Translations under genes and position numbers: made by a program
Source of the DNA: an uncultured Agromyces sp.
GTDB taxonomy: Bacteria > Actinomycetota > Actinomycetes > Actinomycetales > Microbacteriaceae
DNA: 64,000 bases
Reading direction: 5' to 3'
NCBI GenBank assembly: GCA_913053875.1
Contig: CAJXGN010000006.1
Coordinates: 1 to 64,000, forward strand
Notes under the pieces: model-generated
Database searches by the model: none
What the model was told of the DNA's origin: nothing
What the model saw: only the letters and a program-made list of their open reading frames with translations
Shown here: positions 46,343-55,500 of the stretch, in pieces
Position numbering within the stretch: the stretch's first letter is position 1
Layout: every line of letters begins with the position of its first letter

Positions 46343-47388
46343 CGCATCCGCTCCACCGCGGAGCGGGCGAGTGCGGCGAGCTCGTCGCGCATGGCGGTCG
46401 GCACCGACGCCGTGTCGAGCTCGTGCAGGGCGAGCGTCACGTGCTCGCGCGCGATGCGGTTGGTCTGGTCGAGCGAACCGGCCTGCACGAGCGCGCGCCG
46501 CACCGATGCGGCCTCCGCTTCGTCGAGGTCGGCCTTGCCGAGCAACGGCGAGATCACGGGCCACTCGCCCGTGCCGGTCGCATGCGCGATCAGCGTCGTC
46601 TGCTTGCCCTCGCGCAGGTCGCTGAGGGTGCTCTTGCCGGTCGTGCCCTCATCGCCGAACACGCCGAGCACGTCGTCGGCGAGCTGGAACGCGATTCCGG
46701 CGAGCCGGCCGAACCGGCCGAGCGCGGCGACCGCGCGCTCGTCCGCGCCGGCCAGCATCGCGCCGGCCTGCAGCGGCGCCTGGAACGTGTAGACGGCCGT
46801 CTTCTGCTCGAGCGTCGCGATCACGTCGTCGATGCCGAGGTGCTCCGCCTCGGTGTTGGTGACATCGGCGAGCTCGCCGGCGGCCGAGACGAACACCGCG
46901 TGGTCGAGCAGGTCGAGCACCTGCATTCGGCGCGTCGCCGGCATGTCGAGCTCGGCGATGAGCCGATGCGCGGCCGAGAGGGCGAGGTCGCCCGCGAGCA
47001 GCGCGGCGGTCTCGCCCCACAGGGCCGCACGTGCGTCGTCGGCGCCGTGCTCGCGCCCGCGCTCGCGGAACGTGCCGGCGACGTTGGGCATGCCCCGACG
47101 GGTGGTGTCGCCGTCGATGACGTCGTCGTGGATGACGAAGGCGGTGTGCAGCAGCTCGAACGCGAGGCCGACCCGTCGGGCCGCGATCGGATCGGACCCG
47201 CCGAGCCCGTCGTGGGCGAGCTGCACGAGGCGCGGCCGGAGGCGCTTGCCGCCGGACGCGGCGAGCTCGAGCGCGTCCCAGAGTGCTCGGTAGTGCGTGC
47301 CGAGACGCTCGGCCCGCGATCGCGACTCGGCGAAGAACCCGCGAAGGTCGGCCTCGAGCGGGTCGGTCGGCAGGGTCGGGTCAGTCAC
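46339..47388 (-). CDS. crtE: Geranylgeranyl diphosphate synthase
   Basis: A 349-residue trans-prenyltransferase. The first aspartate-rich motif is FVIHDDVIDGD (Asp88, Asp89, Asp92) and the second is FQLADDVLGVFGD near 228-240. GGKRLRPRLVQL near 46 binds isopentenyl diphosphate. As part of the crt operon it supplies GGPP. The GTG start lies eight bases inside idi. Confidence 0.95.
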   Translation of the reverse strand: MTDPTLPTDPLEADLRGFFAESRSRAERLGTHYRALWDALELAASGGKRLRPRLVQLAHDGLGGSDPIAARRVGLAFELLHTAFVIHDDVIDGDTTRRGMPNVAGTFRERGREHGADDARAALWGETAALLAGDLALSAAHRLIAELDMPATRRMQVLDLLDHAVFVSAAGELADVTNTEAEHLGIDDVIATLEQKTAVYTFQAPLQAGAMLAGADERAVAALGRFGRLAGIAFQLADDVLGVFGDEGTTGKSTLSDLREGKQTTLIAHATGTGEWPVISPLLGKADLDEAEAASVRRALVQAGSLDQTNRIAREHVTLALHELDTASVPTAMRDELAALARSAVERMR

Positions 47389-47920
47389 CGTACAGTTCCA
47401 GTTCTCGGGCCTGCATCACGAGCCACGGGCTGAACGCCCACGGCGTCGCCGCGACGCCGGCTGCCAGCGCCGACGGCTCGACCCAACGGTACTCCGCGAC
47501 CTCGCGCGGGTTCGGGTCGGGCTCGCCGTCGGTGGTGGCGAGGTAGACGGGGCACACCTCGTTCTCGACCGTGCCCGAGGCGTCGATCGCCCGGTAGCGG
47601 AACAGCGGCAGCGCGAGTTCGATCGACGTGAGTTCGAGGCCGAGCTCGAACTCGGCGCGGCGGCGCACCGCTGCGAGAAGCGGCTCGGAGGGCTTGGGAT
47701 GGCCGCAGAACGAGTTGGTCCAGACCCCCGGCCAGGTCTTCTTCGTGAGCGCGCGACGCGTCACGAGCACTTCGCCGATCGGGTTTCGCAGGTGGCAGGA
47801 GAAGGCGAGGTGCAGTGCCGTGTCCGGGCCGTGGGCGGCGGACTTGAGTGCGGTGCCGATCGGCTCGCCGGCCTCGTCCAGCAGGACGACCTCGTCGTCG
47901 ACCGTGTCATGCAGCTTCAT
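47381..47920 (-). CDS. idi: Isopentenyl-diphosphate delta-isomerase, type 1
   Basis: Idi interconverts isopentenyl and dimethylallyl diphosphates. The 179-residue protein has the NUDIX-like fold of type 1 enzymes, with catalytic Cys72 in TNSFCGHP and catalytic Glu119/Glu121 in GTVENEVCPVY. It heads the minus-strand carotenoid operon and supplies DMAPP both for GGPP synthesis and for the CrtEb elongase. GGGAGG lies seven to ten bases before the ATG. A perfect palindrome at 47946-47968 lies in its promoter region. Confidence 0.96.
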   Translation of the reverse strand: MKLHDTVDDEVVLLDEAGEPIGTALKSAAHGPDTALHLAFSCHLRNPIGEVLVTRRALTKKTWPGVWTNSFCGHPKPSEPLLAAVRRRAEFELGLELTSIELALPLFRYRAIDASGTVENEVCPVYLATTDGEPDPNPREVAEYRWVEPSALAAGVAATPWAFSPWLVMQARELELYGD

Positions 47921-47945
47921 GTGCCCGATCCTCCCTCACAGGATT

Positions 47946-47968
47946 TATCGCTAACCGAGTTAGCGATA
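47946..47968. promoter_or_regulatory. Palindromic operator between idi and the MarR regulator
   Basis: TATCGCTAAC, three-base spacer CGA, GTTAGCGATA: a perfect inverted repeat with 10-bp arms. It lies between the divergent carotenoid operon (26 bases from the idi start) and the marR gene (12 bases before its ATG), covering the likely -10 regions of both. In Corynebacterium the MarR protein CrtR represses crtE from the equivalent position. Confidence 0.85.
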
Positions 47969-47979
47969 TTCACGCTAGC

Positions 47980-48540
47980 ATGTGCTTCGTGACGCAGGGA
48001 ACACCCGGATCGGACGCGGACTCGTACTGGTACGAGCCCTCCGGCGACGGCGAGGCGGGGGGCCTCGAGGTCCTGCGTGCGCTCCGACGCTACCGCGACG
48101 CCGAGGGCGGCATGCAGCGACGCACCCGCGACGACATGGACATGAACGAGACCGACCTCCGGGCGCTCCGCATGGTCATCCGGGCCGAGCAGGAGCACCG
48201 CGAGCTCTCGAGCGCCGAGCTCGCCCGGGCGCTCGATGTCAGCACGGCGGCGACCACGAAACTGGTCGGGCGCCTCGTGAAGACCGGCTACCTCTCGCGC
48301 ACGCCGCACCCGGTCGATCGACGGGTGCAACTGCTCAGGTCGCGGCCGGGCGCCCACGCGCGCATCCGCGAGACGCTGGGCCGGATGCACCGCGAGATGC
48401 TCGAGATCGCGAGCGCGCTCGCGCCGGCGGAGCAGCGTGCGGTCGCGGGATTCCTCGACCGCATGTCCGACCTGTACGACGCGGCCCTGCTGACCCGGCC
48501 GAGCCGGGAGCAACGGACGGAGGCGCCGGGCGGCGCCTGA
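47980..48540 (+). CDS. MarR family regulator of the carotenoid operon (CrtR-like)
   Basis: A 186-residue winged-helix regulator. The DNA-binding part is LSSAELARALDVSTAATTKL with the wing RTPHPVDRRVQLL. The N-terminal 50 residues (SYWYEPSG onward) and the helical C-terminus form the dimer. Divergent position and the palindrome point to control of idi-crtE. CrtR in Corynebacterium is released by geranylgeranyl diphosphate, which is a likely signal here too, by analogy only. The ATG at 47980 is used; a GTG at 47989 is an alternative. Confidence 0.87.
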   Translation: MCFVTQGTPGSDADSYWYEPSGDGEAGGLEVLRALRRYRDAEGGMQRRTRDDMDMNETDLRALRMVIRAEQEHRELSSAELARALDVSTAATTKLVGRLVKTGYLSRTPHPVDRRVQLLRSRPGAHARIRETLGRMHREMLEIASALAPAEQRAVAGFLDRMSDLYDAALLTRPSREQRTEAPGGA

Positions 48541-48558
48541 ATGCGGCAGGCTGGAGGG

Positions 48559-49023
48559 GTGAGCGGACGCAGTGGCGATGCCTGGGTCTACGGACCCGAC
48601 GGCACCCGGTTCTGGGGGCGCTACGGCGCGGCCGGGCTGCTGCTGCACGACCCGGCTCGCGGCGTGCTGCTCCAGCACCGCGCGGAGTGGAGCCATCACG
48701 GGGGCACCTGGGGCATCCCGGGCGGTGCGCGCCACGAGGGCGAGGGACCCGTCGATGCCGCCGTGCGCGAGGCGGGGGAGGAAGCGGGCGTGCCCGGGGC
48801 ATCCGTTCGCGTGCGATTCACCTCGGTCGTCGACCTCGGATTCTGGTCGTACACGACCGTCGTGGCCGAGGCGACCCGGCCGGTCGAGCCCGTCATCGGC
48901 GACGCGGAGAGCCTCGAGCTCGCGTGGGTGCCCGTCGACCGCGTCGACTCCCTCGCACTGCACCCGGCGTTCGCCGCCGCCTGGCCCGGCCTGCGCGAGC
49001 GGATCGGCCACGACGCGCACTGA
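48559..49023 (+). CDS. NUDIX hydrolase (MutT-like)
   Basis: A 154-residue NUDIX protein with a canonical box: GARHEGE, then REAGEEAGV, inside GGARHEGEGPVDAAVREAGE. It may hydrolyse oxidised nucleotides or other diphosphates; the substrate is open. The GTG at 48559 is preferred because CAGGCT (48547-48552) is six bases upstream and would give a leaderless transcript. An in-frame ATG at 48541, directly after the marR stop, is the alternative. Confidence 0.9.
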   Translation: MSGRSGDAWVYGPDGTRFWGRYGAAGLLLHDPARGVLLQHRAEWSHHGGTWGIPGGARHEGEGPVDAAVREAGEEAGVPGASVRVRFTSVVDLGFWSYTTVVAEATRPVEPVIGDAESLELAWVPVDRVDSLALHPAFAAAWPGLRERIGHDAH

Positions 49024-49109
49024 CCGCCCGAGGTTCGACCGCGGAGCCTGCCGTGGACACGCGAACAGGGGGTCCATGACGAAAATCGTACGGTCGATAG
49101 ACTCGGGCC

Positions 49110-49736
49110 GTGGCTGGGGAGGGCGAGCCTGTGGACGCGTCGCGGGTGTGGACGATACCCAACGTCCTGAGCATGCTCCGACTGGCACTCGTCCCGGTGT
49201 TCCTCGGCCTCATCGTCGCCGGCATGGACATCGCGGCACTCGTCGTGCTCGTCGTCGCGAGCCTGACGGACCTGCTCGACGGCTATCTCGCGCGCCGTCT
49301 CGGCCAGGTCACCCGCCTGGGCCAACTGCTCGACCCGGCCGCGGACCGGCTCTACATCTTCGCCGCACTGCTCGGCCTCGCATTCCGCGACCTCGTGCCG
49401 TGGTGGATCGTCGCCGTGATCGTCGCGCGCGACGTCGGCATCGTGCTGCTCGGCATCGTGCTCGCCAACCACGGGTACGGGCCCCTGCCCGTGCACCTGC
49501 TCGGCAAGGTCGCGACCTTCGCCCTCTTCTTCGGGCTGCCGGTGATCCTGCTCGGCATCGCATTCCCCGCGGTGAATGCAGTCAGCGCACCGGTCGGCTG
49601 GGCGATCACGCTGTGGGGCGCGTTCCTCTACTGGTGGGCGGGAGCGATCTACGCGCTCGAGACGCGTCGGGTCATCCGCATTCCGCGGGTGTCCGACGTC
49701 CGCGGATCCGATACGCTGGAAGACCAGGGAGGTTAG
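49110..49736 (+). CDS. CDP-alcohol phosphatidyltransferase (phosphatidylglycerol/cardiolipin synthase type)
   Basis: A 208-residue membrane enzyme with five to six helices. The complete family motif D-G-x2-A-R-x8-G-x3-D-x3-D is seen from LTDLLDGYLARRLG to GQLLDPAADR (about residues 51-78). Candidate activities are phosphatidylglycerophosphate synthase or actinobacterial cardiolipin synthase. TAGACT at 49098-49103, six bases before the GTG, indicates a leaderless message. The C-terminal soluble tail carries the promoter and binding site of the next gene. Confidence 0.92.
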   Translation: MAGEGEPVDASRVWTIPNVLSMLRLALVPVFLGLIVAGMDIAALVVLVVASLTDLLDGYLARRLGQVTRLGQLLDPAADRLYIFAALLGLAFRDLVPWWIVAVIVARDVGIVLLGIVLANHGYGPLPVHLLGKVATFALFFGLPVILLGIAFPAVNAVSAPVGWAITLWGAFLYWWAGAIYALETRRVIRIPRVSDVRGSDTLEDQGG

Positions 49737-49738
49737 AC

Positions 49739-50236
49739 GTGGCCGACAGTGACATGACCGAACCCGGTGCACCGACGCCCGGTGACTCCGCAGCGACCGC
49801 ACCCGAGGGTGTCGACTCGACCATCGGCTTCAGCCGTGAGGCGGCCGCGCAGCTGACGCAGCTCGACGCCGCCGTCTCGGCGGAGGAGCAGGAGGCGATC
49901 GCGGCGCTGCCGTCGGGTTCCGCCCTGCTCATCGTGCGACGCGGCCCGAACTCCGGTGCGCGGTTCCTCCTCGACGCCGACGTCACCACCGTCGGCCGGC
50001 ACCCCGACGCCGACATCTTCCTCGACGACGTGACGGTCTCGCGCAAGCACGCCGAGTTCCTGCGCCACCGCACCGCGTTCGAGGTCAAGGACCTCGGTTC
50101 GCTGAACGGCACGTACTTCGACGGCGTCCGTATCGAGACCGCCCTCCTGAGCGACGGCGCCGAGGTGCAGGTCGGCAAGTACCGGCTCACCTTCTACGCC
50201 TCGCGACTCGACCTGGCGCCCGTGGCGAGCCAGTAG
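49739..50236 (+). CDS. FHA domain protein (GarA/OdhI-like)
   Basis: A 165-residue signalling protein. The C-terminal FHA domain (about 62-150) has all phosphothreonine-binding residues: VGRHPDADIFLDD, VSRKHAEF and LGSLNGTYFDG. GarA/OdhI proteins inhibit 2-oxoglutarate dehydrogenase and are switched off when a kinase phosphorylates an N-terminal threonine. Here that site would be Thr28 in VDSTIGFSRE, replacing the ETTSVF motif. GGGAGG at 49727-49732 serves the GTG start; TACGCT at 49712-49717 may be a private -10. It is followed immediately by a MerR gene, as in mycobacteria. Confidence 0.92.
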   Translation: MADSDMTEPGAPTPGDSAATAPEGVDSTIGFSREAAAQLTQLDAAVSAEEQEAIAALPSGSALLIVRRGPNSGARFLLDADVTTVGRHPDADIFLDDVTVSRKHAEFLRHRTAFEVKDLGSLNGTYFDGVRIETALLSDGAEVQVGKYRLTFYASRLDLAPVASQ

Positions 50237-50928
50237 TGCCGCGGTCCGCCGCATCCACCCGCACGGACGGCGACGCCCTCCTGGGCATCGGCCAGGTGCT
50301 CGCGCGCCTGACGCCCGAGTTCCCCGATCTGACGCCGTCCAAGCTGCGCTTCCTCGAGGAGCAGGGCCTCATCACGCCCGCGCGGGCGGAGTCGGGCTAC
50401 CGCAAGTTCTGCGAGGACGACGTCGCGCGCATCACGCTCATCCTGTCGATGCAGCGCGACCACTACCTGCCGCTCAAGGTCATCCGCACCTACCTCGACG
50501 ACCAGGACGCCGGGCGCAACCCGCAGCTGCCGGTGCCCGAGTCGCTGCCGACCATCCTCGACCGGTCGCGCCGGCTCGGCCGAGACGAACTCGTGCGCGA
50601 GGCCGACGCCGACCACGCCCTGCTCGACGAGGCCGTGGCCGCGTCGCTGCTGCCCGCCGCGTCGACGTACGGCGAGGAGGCGCTCGTGGTGCTGCGGTGC
50701 CTCGCCGAGCTGCGAACGGTCGGCATCGAGCCGCGCCACCTGCGCGGCCTCCGGTCGGCCGCCGAGCGTGAGACCGTGCTGATCCAGAATGCGGTCGAGC
50801 CGATCCACCGCCGCGGTGCCGCGTCCAGCCGCGCGGGCGCCGCGGAGCGCGCACTCGAGATCGCCGGCCACCTCGAGTCGGTGCGCACGAGCCTCATCCG
50901 GGCGGCGATCGTCCGGCAGTACCGCTGA
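50236..50928 (+). CDS. MerR family regulator (FtsR-like)
   Basis: A 230-residue MerR-type regulator. The N-terminal winged helix is LTPSKLRFLEEQGLITPARA with SGYRKFCEDDVARITLIL. The orthologue next to garA/odhI in Corynebacterium, FtsR, activates ftsZ, so a cell-division role is probable but inferred. The long C-terminal part is helical and lacks the effector cysteines of metal sensors. The GTG start shares a base with the end of the FHA gene. Confidence 0.88.
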   Translation: MPRSAASTRTDGDALLGIGQVLARLTPEFPDLTPSKLRFLEEQGLITPARAESGYRKFCEDDVARITLILSMQRDHYLPLKVIRTYLDDQDAGRNPQLPVPESLPTILDRSRRLGRDELVREADADHALLDEAVAASLLPAASTYGEEALVVLRCLAELRTVGIEPRHLRGLRSAAERETVLIQNAVEPIHRRGAASSRAGAAERALEIAGHLESVRTSLIRAAIVRQYR

Positions 50929-50964
50929 TCGCCGCGACACGCCGAGACGTTCGGCCCGATGTGA

Positions 50965-50993
50965 TTGATCGGCCCACGGGCGATGGGTAGCGT
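50965..50993 (+). promoter_or_regulatory. Promoter of the second merR gene
   Basis: TTGATC (50965-50970) and TAGCGT (50988-50993) are 17 bases apart, a good vegetative promoter. The predicted transcript start near 51000 gives a 40-base leader with GAGGGG before the ATG at 51042. Confidence 0.6.
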
Positions 50994-51041
50994 GGACGAT
51001 GCGCCCGAGCGGCGCGCGGCAGAGGAACGAGGGGCGGTCGT

Positions 51042-51596
51042 ATGAGCGAACTCAGCCGGGGCGACGAGGCGCGCTACGATCTCGGACTGCTCTTCACCGA
51101 CGGCATGCCCGACCTCGAGGACGAAGGCGGCTACCGCGGTGCGGTGGCGGCACGCGCGGCGGGCATCAGCTACCGCCAGCTCGACTACTGGGCGCGCACC
51201 GAGCTCGTGCAGCCGACCGTGCGCGGTGCGGCGGGCTCGGGCACGCAGCGTCTCTACGGCTTCCGCGACATCCTCGTGCTGAAGCTCGTCAAGCGGCTCC
51301 TCGACACGGGCATCTCGCTGCAGCAGATCCGCACCGCGGTGCAGCAGCTCCGCGAGGCCGGCGTGCACGACCTCGCCCAGACCACGCTCATGAGCGACGG
51401 CGCGAGCGTCTACCTCTGCACGTCCGACGACGAGGTGATCGACCTCGTCAGCCGCGGCCAGGGCGTGTTCGGCATCGCCGTCGGCAAGGTGCTGCGCGAG
51501 GTCGAGACGACGCTCGTCGACCTCGACACGAGCCCGGCCGACGCGATGGACGAACTCGCGGCGCGCCGCGCGACGCGCGAGCGGCGCATCTCCTGA
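51042..51596 (+). CDS. MerR family regulator, second copy
   Basis: A 184-residue MerR regulator: YRGAVAARAAGISYRQLDYW is the recognition region and GTQRLYGFRDILVLKLVKRL the hinge and linker. It corresponds to the second MerR gene of the conserved garA-merR-nuclease-merR block (Rv1830-like). In this window the DUF151 bifunctional nuclease gene usually found between the two MerR genes is absent; only 113 bases separate them. The regulated genes are not known. Confidence 0.87.
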   Translation: MSELSRGDEARYDLGLLFTDGMPDLEDEGGYRGAVAARAAGISYRQLDYWARTELVQPTVRGAAGSGTQRLYGFRDILVLKLVKRLLDTGISLQQIRTAVQQLREAGVHDLAQTTLMSDGASVYLCTSDDEVIDLVSRGQGVFGIAVGKVLREVETTLVDLDTSPADAMDELAARRATRERRIS

Positions 51597-51663
51597 GGGG
51601 CGCCGCCCCGGGGCATCCGCTCGCCGTCACCGCGCCCGCGGCACGGCTGGCCGAACGCGTCCG

Positions 51664-52479
51664 CTAGGAGCGGGGCAATTCGGCGTAGTCGCCGATGCGC
51701 GCGGTGCGCAGCACCCGGTCGAGCAGCTGGTCGAAGTGCGCGGCCATCTCCTCGGCGCTCTCGCCCGGCCACATGTGCAGCGGCTTGGCCGCTCCCTGCG
51801 CCTGCTGCAGCGACGTGCGCTCGGGCAGCTGCGGCGAGAGCACCAGCGGGCCGAACATGTCGCGCAGCTCCTTGATGCGGAACTGGTGCTCGAGGGACTG
51901 CACGCGCGTGCGGTTCACGATGATGCCGAGCGGCTGCAGGCGGGGGGAGAGGCCGCGGCGTATCTCCTCGACCGCGCGGAGCGCGCGGTCCGCGGCCGCG
52001 ACCGAGAAGAGGCCGGGCTCGGTGACCACGCCCACACGGTCGCTCGCCGCCCAGGCGGTGCGCGTGAGGGCGTTCAGCGACGGAGCGCAGTCGATGAGCA
52101 CGAGGTCGTAGTCGCGCTCGACGTTCGCCAGCGCCTCCTCGAGCTTCCAGATGTCGCGGATCGAGGGATGCGGGCCGTCGAAGTTGATCGCCGACGGGCT
52201 GCCGATCATGACGTCGATCGTCGACGCCGGGTTCGACTTCGCCCAGCCGCTCGGCGCGATGGCCGAGCGAACGATCTTCTCCTTGGGAGAGGCGAGCACG
52301 TCGGCGACGTTGAGGTGGCCGCTCACCTGGATGTCCATGCCGGTCGAGACATCCGACTGCGGGTCGAGGTCGACGACCAGAGTGCTGACGCCTCGGGCGA
52401 AGGCCGCAGAGGCGAGGCCCAGCGTCACCGTGGTCTTTCCCACGCCCCCCTTCAGGGAGCTGACGCTGAGTACGTGCAC
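51664..52479 (-). CDS. ParA-family ATPase, divergent from pyc
   Basis: A 271-residue ParA/Soj-like ATPase. Walker A is [19 protein letters not shown] at about 8-26, Walker A' DLDPQSDVSTGM near 40-51, and Walker B LVLIDCAPSLNALT near 125. It has no parB neighbour. The C-terminal LSPQLPERTSLQQAQG block resembles chromosomal ParA-type proteins. The GTG at 52479 is the start used; no upstream binding site is clear and the mRNA may be leaderless. It is divergent from pyruvate carboxylase, 76 bases apart. Confidence 0.9.
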   Translation of the reverse strand: MHVLSVSSLKGGVGKTTVTLGLASAAFARGVSTLVVDLDPQSDVSTGMDIQVSGHLNVADVLASPKEKIVRSAIAPSGWAKSNPASTIDVMIGSPSAINFDGPHPSIRDIWKLEEALANVERDYDLVLIDCAPSLNALTRTAWAASDRVGVVTEPGLFSVAAADRALRAVEEIRRGLSPRLQPLGIIVNRTRVQSLEHQFRIKELRDMFGPLVLSPQLPERTSLQQAQGAAKPLHMWPGESAEEMAAHFDQLLDRVLRTARIGDYAELPRS

Positions 52480-52555
52480 GACCGATACGTTACCGTTAGG
52501 ACGGTTCGAGAACCTAAACGTTCGCTGTGTCGCGGACCCCGGTCGAAAGGCGTGC

Positions 52556-55500
52556 ATGTTCACGAAGATCTTGGTGGCCAATCGCGGAGAGATCGCCATT
52601 CGGGCGTTCCGGGCGGCCTACGAGCTGGGGGCGAAGACCGTCGCCGTCTTCCCCTACGAGGACCGCAACTCGCTGCACCGCCTGAAGGCGGACGAGGCCT
52701 ACCAGATCGGCGAACCCGGCCACCCCGTGCGCGCCTACCTCGACGTGTCCGAGATCATCCGCGTCGCGGTCGAGGCGGGTGCCGACGCCATCTACCCGGG
52801 GTACGGATTCCTCTCCGAGAACCCCGAGCTGGCGCAGGCTGCGGAGGACGCCGGCATCACCTTCATCGGCCCCGGCCGCTCGGTGCTCGAGATGGCCGGC
52901 AACAAGGTCACCGCCAAGGAGCACGCGATCGCCGCCGGCGTGCCGGTGCTCGCGTCGACGGCACCGTCGACCGACGTGGACGAGCTCGTCGCCGGCGCCG
53001 AGGAGATCGGGTTCCCGGTCTTCGCCAAGGCGGTCGCCGGCGGCGGCGGACGCGGCATGCGCCGGGTCGACACGGCCGACGAGCTCCGCCCGGCCCTCGA
53101 GGAGGCCATGCGCGAGGCCGACAGCGCGTTCGGCGACCCGACCATGTTCATCGAGCAGGCCGTGCTGCGGCCGCGCCACATCGAGGTGCAGGTGCTGGCG
53201 GATGCCGACGGCGAGACCGTGCACCTCTTCGAGCGCGACTGCTCGGTGCAGCGCCGGCACCAGAAGGTCATCGAGATCGCGCCCGCGCCGAACCTGTCCG
53301 ACGAGATCCGGCAGAAGCTCTACGCCGACGCCATCGCGTTCGCGAAGTCGATCGGGTACGTCAACGCGGGCACCGTCGAGTTCCTGCTCGACACCGCGGG
53401 CGAGCGGGCCGGCCAGCACGTGTTCATCGAGATGAACCCGCGCATCCAGGTCGAGCACACCGTGACCGAGGAGGTCACCGACGTCGACCTCGTCGTCTCG
53501 CAGATGCGCATCGCGTCGGGCGAGCGGCTCGCGCAGCTCGGCCTCATGCAGGACACGATCCGCCTGCGTGGCGCGGCGCTCCAGTGCCGCATCACGACCG
53601 AGGACCCGACGGCCGGGTTCCGCCCCGACACCGGCAAGATCACGACCTACCGCTCGCCCGGCGGCGCGGGAATCCGCCTCGACGGCGGCACCATCAACCC
53701 GGGCGCGCAGATCAGCCCGCACTTCGACTCGATGCTCGCGAAGCTCAGCTGCCGCGGGCGCGACTACCCGGCCGCGGTCGCGCGTGCGAAGCGCGCCCTC
53801 GCCGAGTTCCGCATCCGCGGCGTCTCCACGAACATCCCCTTCCTCCAGGCCGTGCTCGACGACCCGTCGTTCGTCGCGGGCGACCTCAGCACCTCGTTCA
53901 TCGACGAGCGGCCCCAGCTGCTGCGCGGCCGCCAGTCGAAGGACCGCGGCACGAAGATCATGAACTGGCTCGCCGACGTGACGGTGAACCAGCCGAACGG
54001 AGCGGCGCCGACCGCCGTCGCGCCGGCCGAGAAGCTCCCGCCGCTCGACCTCGCGCAGGAGCCGGTCGCGGGATCGCGGCAGCGCCTGCTCGAGCTCGGC
54101 CCGGCCGGGTTCGCCTCGGCGCTGCGCGCGCAGACGGCGCTCGCGGTGACCGAGACGACGTTCCGCGACGCGCACCAGTCGCTGCTCGCGACGCGCGTGC
54201 GCACCAAGGACCTCGTCGCGGTCGCGCCCTACGTGGCGCGCATGACGCCCGAGCTGCTGTCGGTCGAGGCGTGGGGCGGCGCGACCTACGACGTCGCGCT
54301 GCGCTTCCTCGGCGAGGACCCGTGGGAGCGGCTCGCCGCACTGCGCGAGGCGCTGCCGAACGTCGCGATCCAGATGCTGCTGCGCGGACGGAACACCGTC
54401 GGCTACACGCCGTACCCGACCGCCGTGACCGATGCGTTCGTGCACGAGGCGGCGGCGACCGGCGTCGACATCTTCCGCATCTTCGACGCCCTCAACGACG
54501 TCTCCCAGATGCGCCCGGCGATCGACGCGGTGCTCGCCACGGGCGGTTCGGTCGCCGAGGTGGCCGTCTGCTACACGGCCGACCTGCTCGACCCGGCCGA
54601 GTCGCTCTACACGCTCGACTACTACCTGCGCCTCGCCGACGAGATCGTCGAGGCGGGCGCGCACGTGCTCGCGATCAAGGACATGGCGGGCCTGCTGCGT
54701 CCGGCGGCGGCCGAGCGCCTGGTGTCGGCGCTGCGCGAGCGCTTCGACCTGCCGGTGCACGTGCACACCCACGACACCGCGGGCGGCCAGCTCGCCACCC
54801 TCCTCGCCGCCAGCCGCGCGGGCGCCGACGCGGTCGACGTCGCGAGCGCGCCCATGGCCGGCACGACCAGCCAGCCGTCGGCCTCGGCGCTCGTCGCCGC
54901 CCTCGCGCACACCGAGCGCGACACCGGCATCTCGCTCGAGGCGATCTCCGACCTCGAGCCGTACTGGGAGGCCGTGCGCCGCGTCTACTCGCCCTTCGAG
55001 TCCGGCCTGCCCGGGCCCACGGGCCGCGTCTACCGCCACGAGATCCCGGGCGGGCAGCTCTCGAACCTGCGCCAGCAGGCCATCGCGCTCGGCCTCGCCG
55101 ACGACTTCGAGCTCATCGAGGACATGTACGCCGCGGCGAACGCGATCCTCGGCCGGGTGCCGAAGGTGACGCCGTCGTCGAAGGTCGTCGGCGACCTGGC
55201 GCTGCACCTGGCGGCGGTCAAGGCCGACCCGGCCGACTTCGAGGAGCACCCGGAGCGCTACGACATCCCCGACTCGGTCGTCGGGTTCATGGCGGGCGAG
55301 CTGGGCGACCTGCCGGGCGGATGGCCGGAGCCGTTCCGCTCGAAGGTGCTCGCCGGGCGCGACGTCCGCGTCGGGGTCGCGGAGCTCACGGCCGAGGAGT
55401 CGGCGGCGCTCGACGCGGGCGGCACGGAGCGACGGGCCATGCTCAACCAGCTGCTGTTCCCGGCGCCGACGCGTCAGTTCGAGCAGATCCGCGAGTTGTT

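Noticed and set aside
52502..52520. GGTTC-GA-GAACC inverted repeat between the ParA-like gene and pyc.
   Set aside because: Short arms in a GC-rich gap; no independent support such as a repeated copy or a neighbouring regulator.
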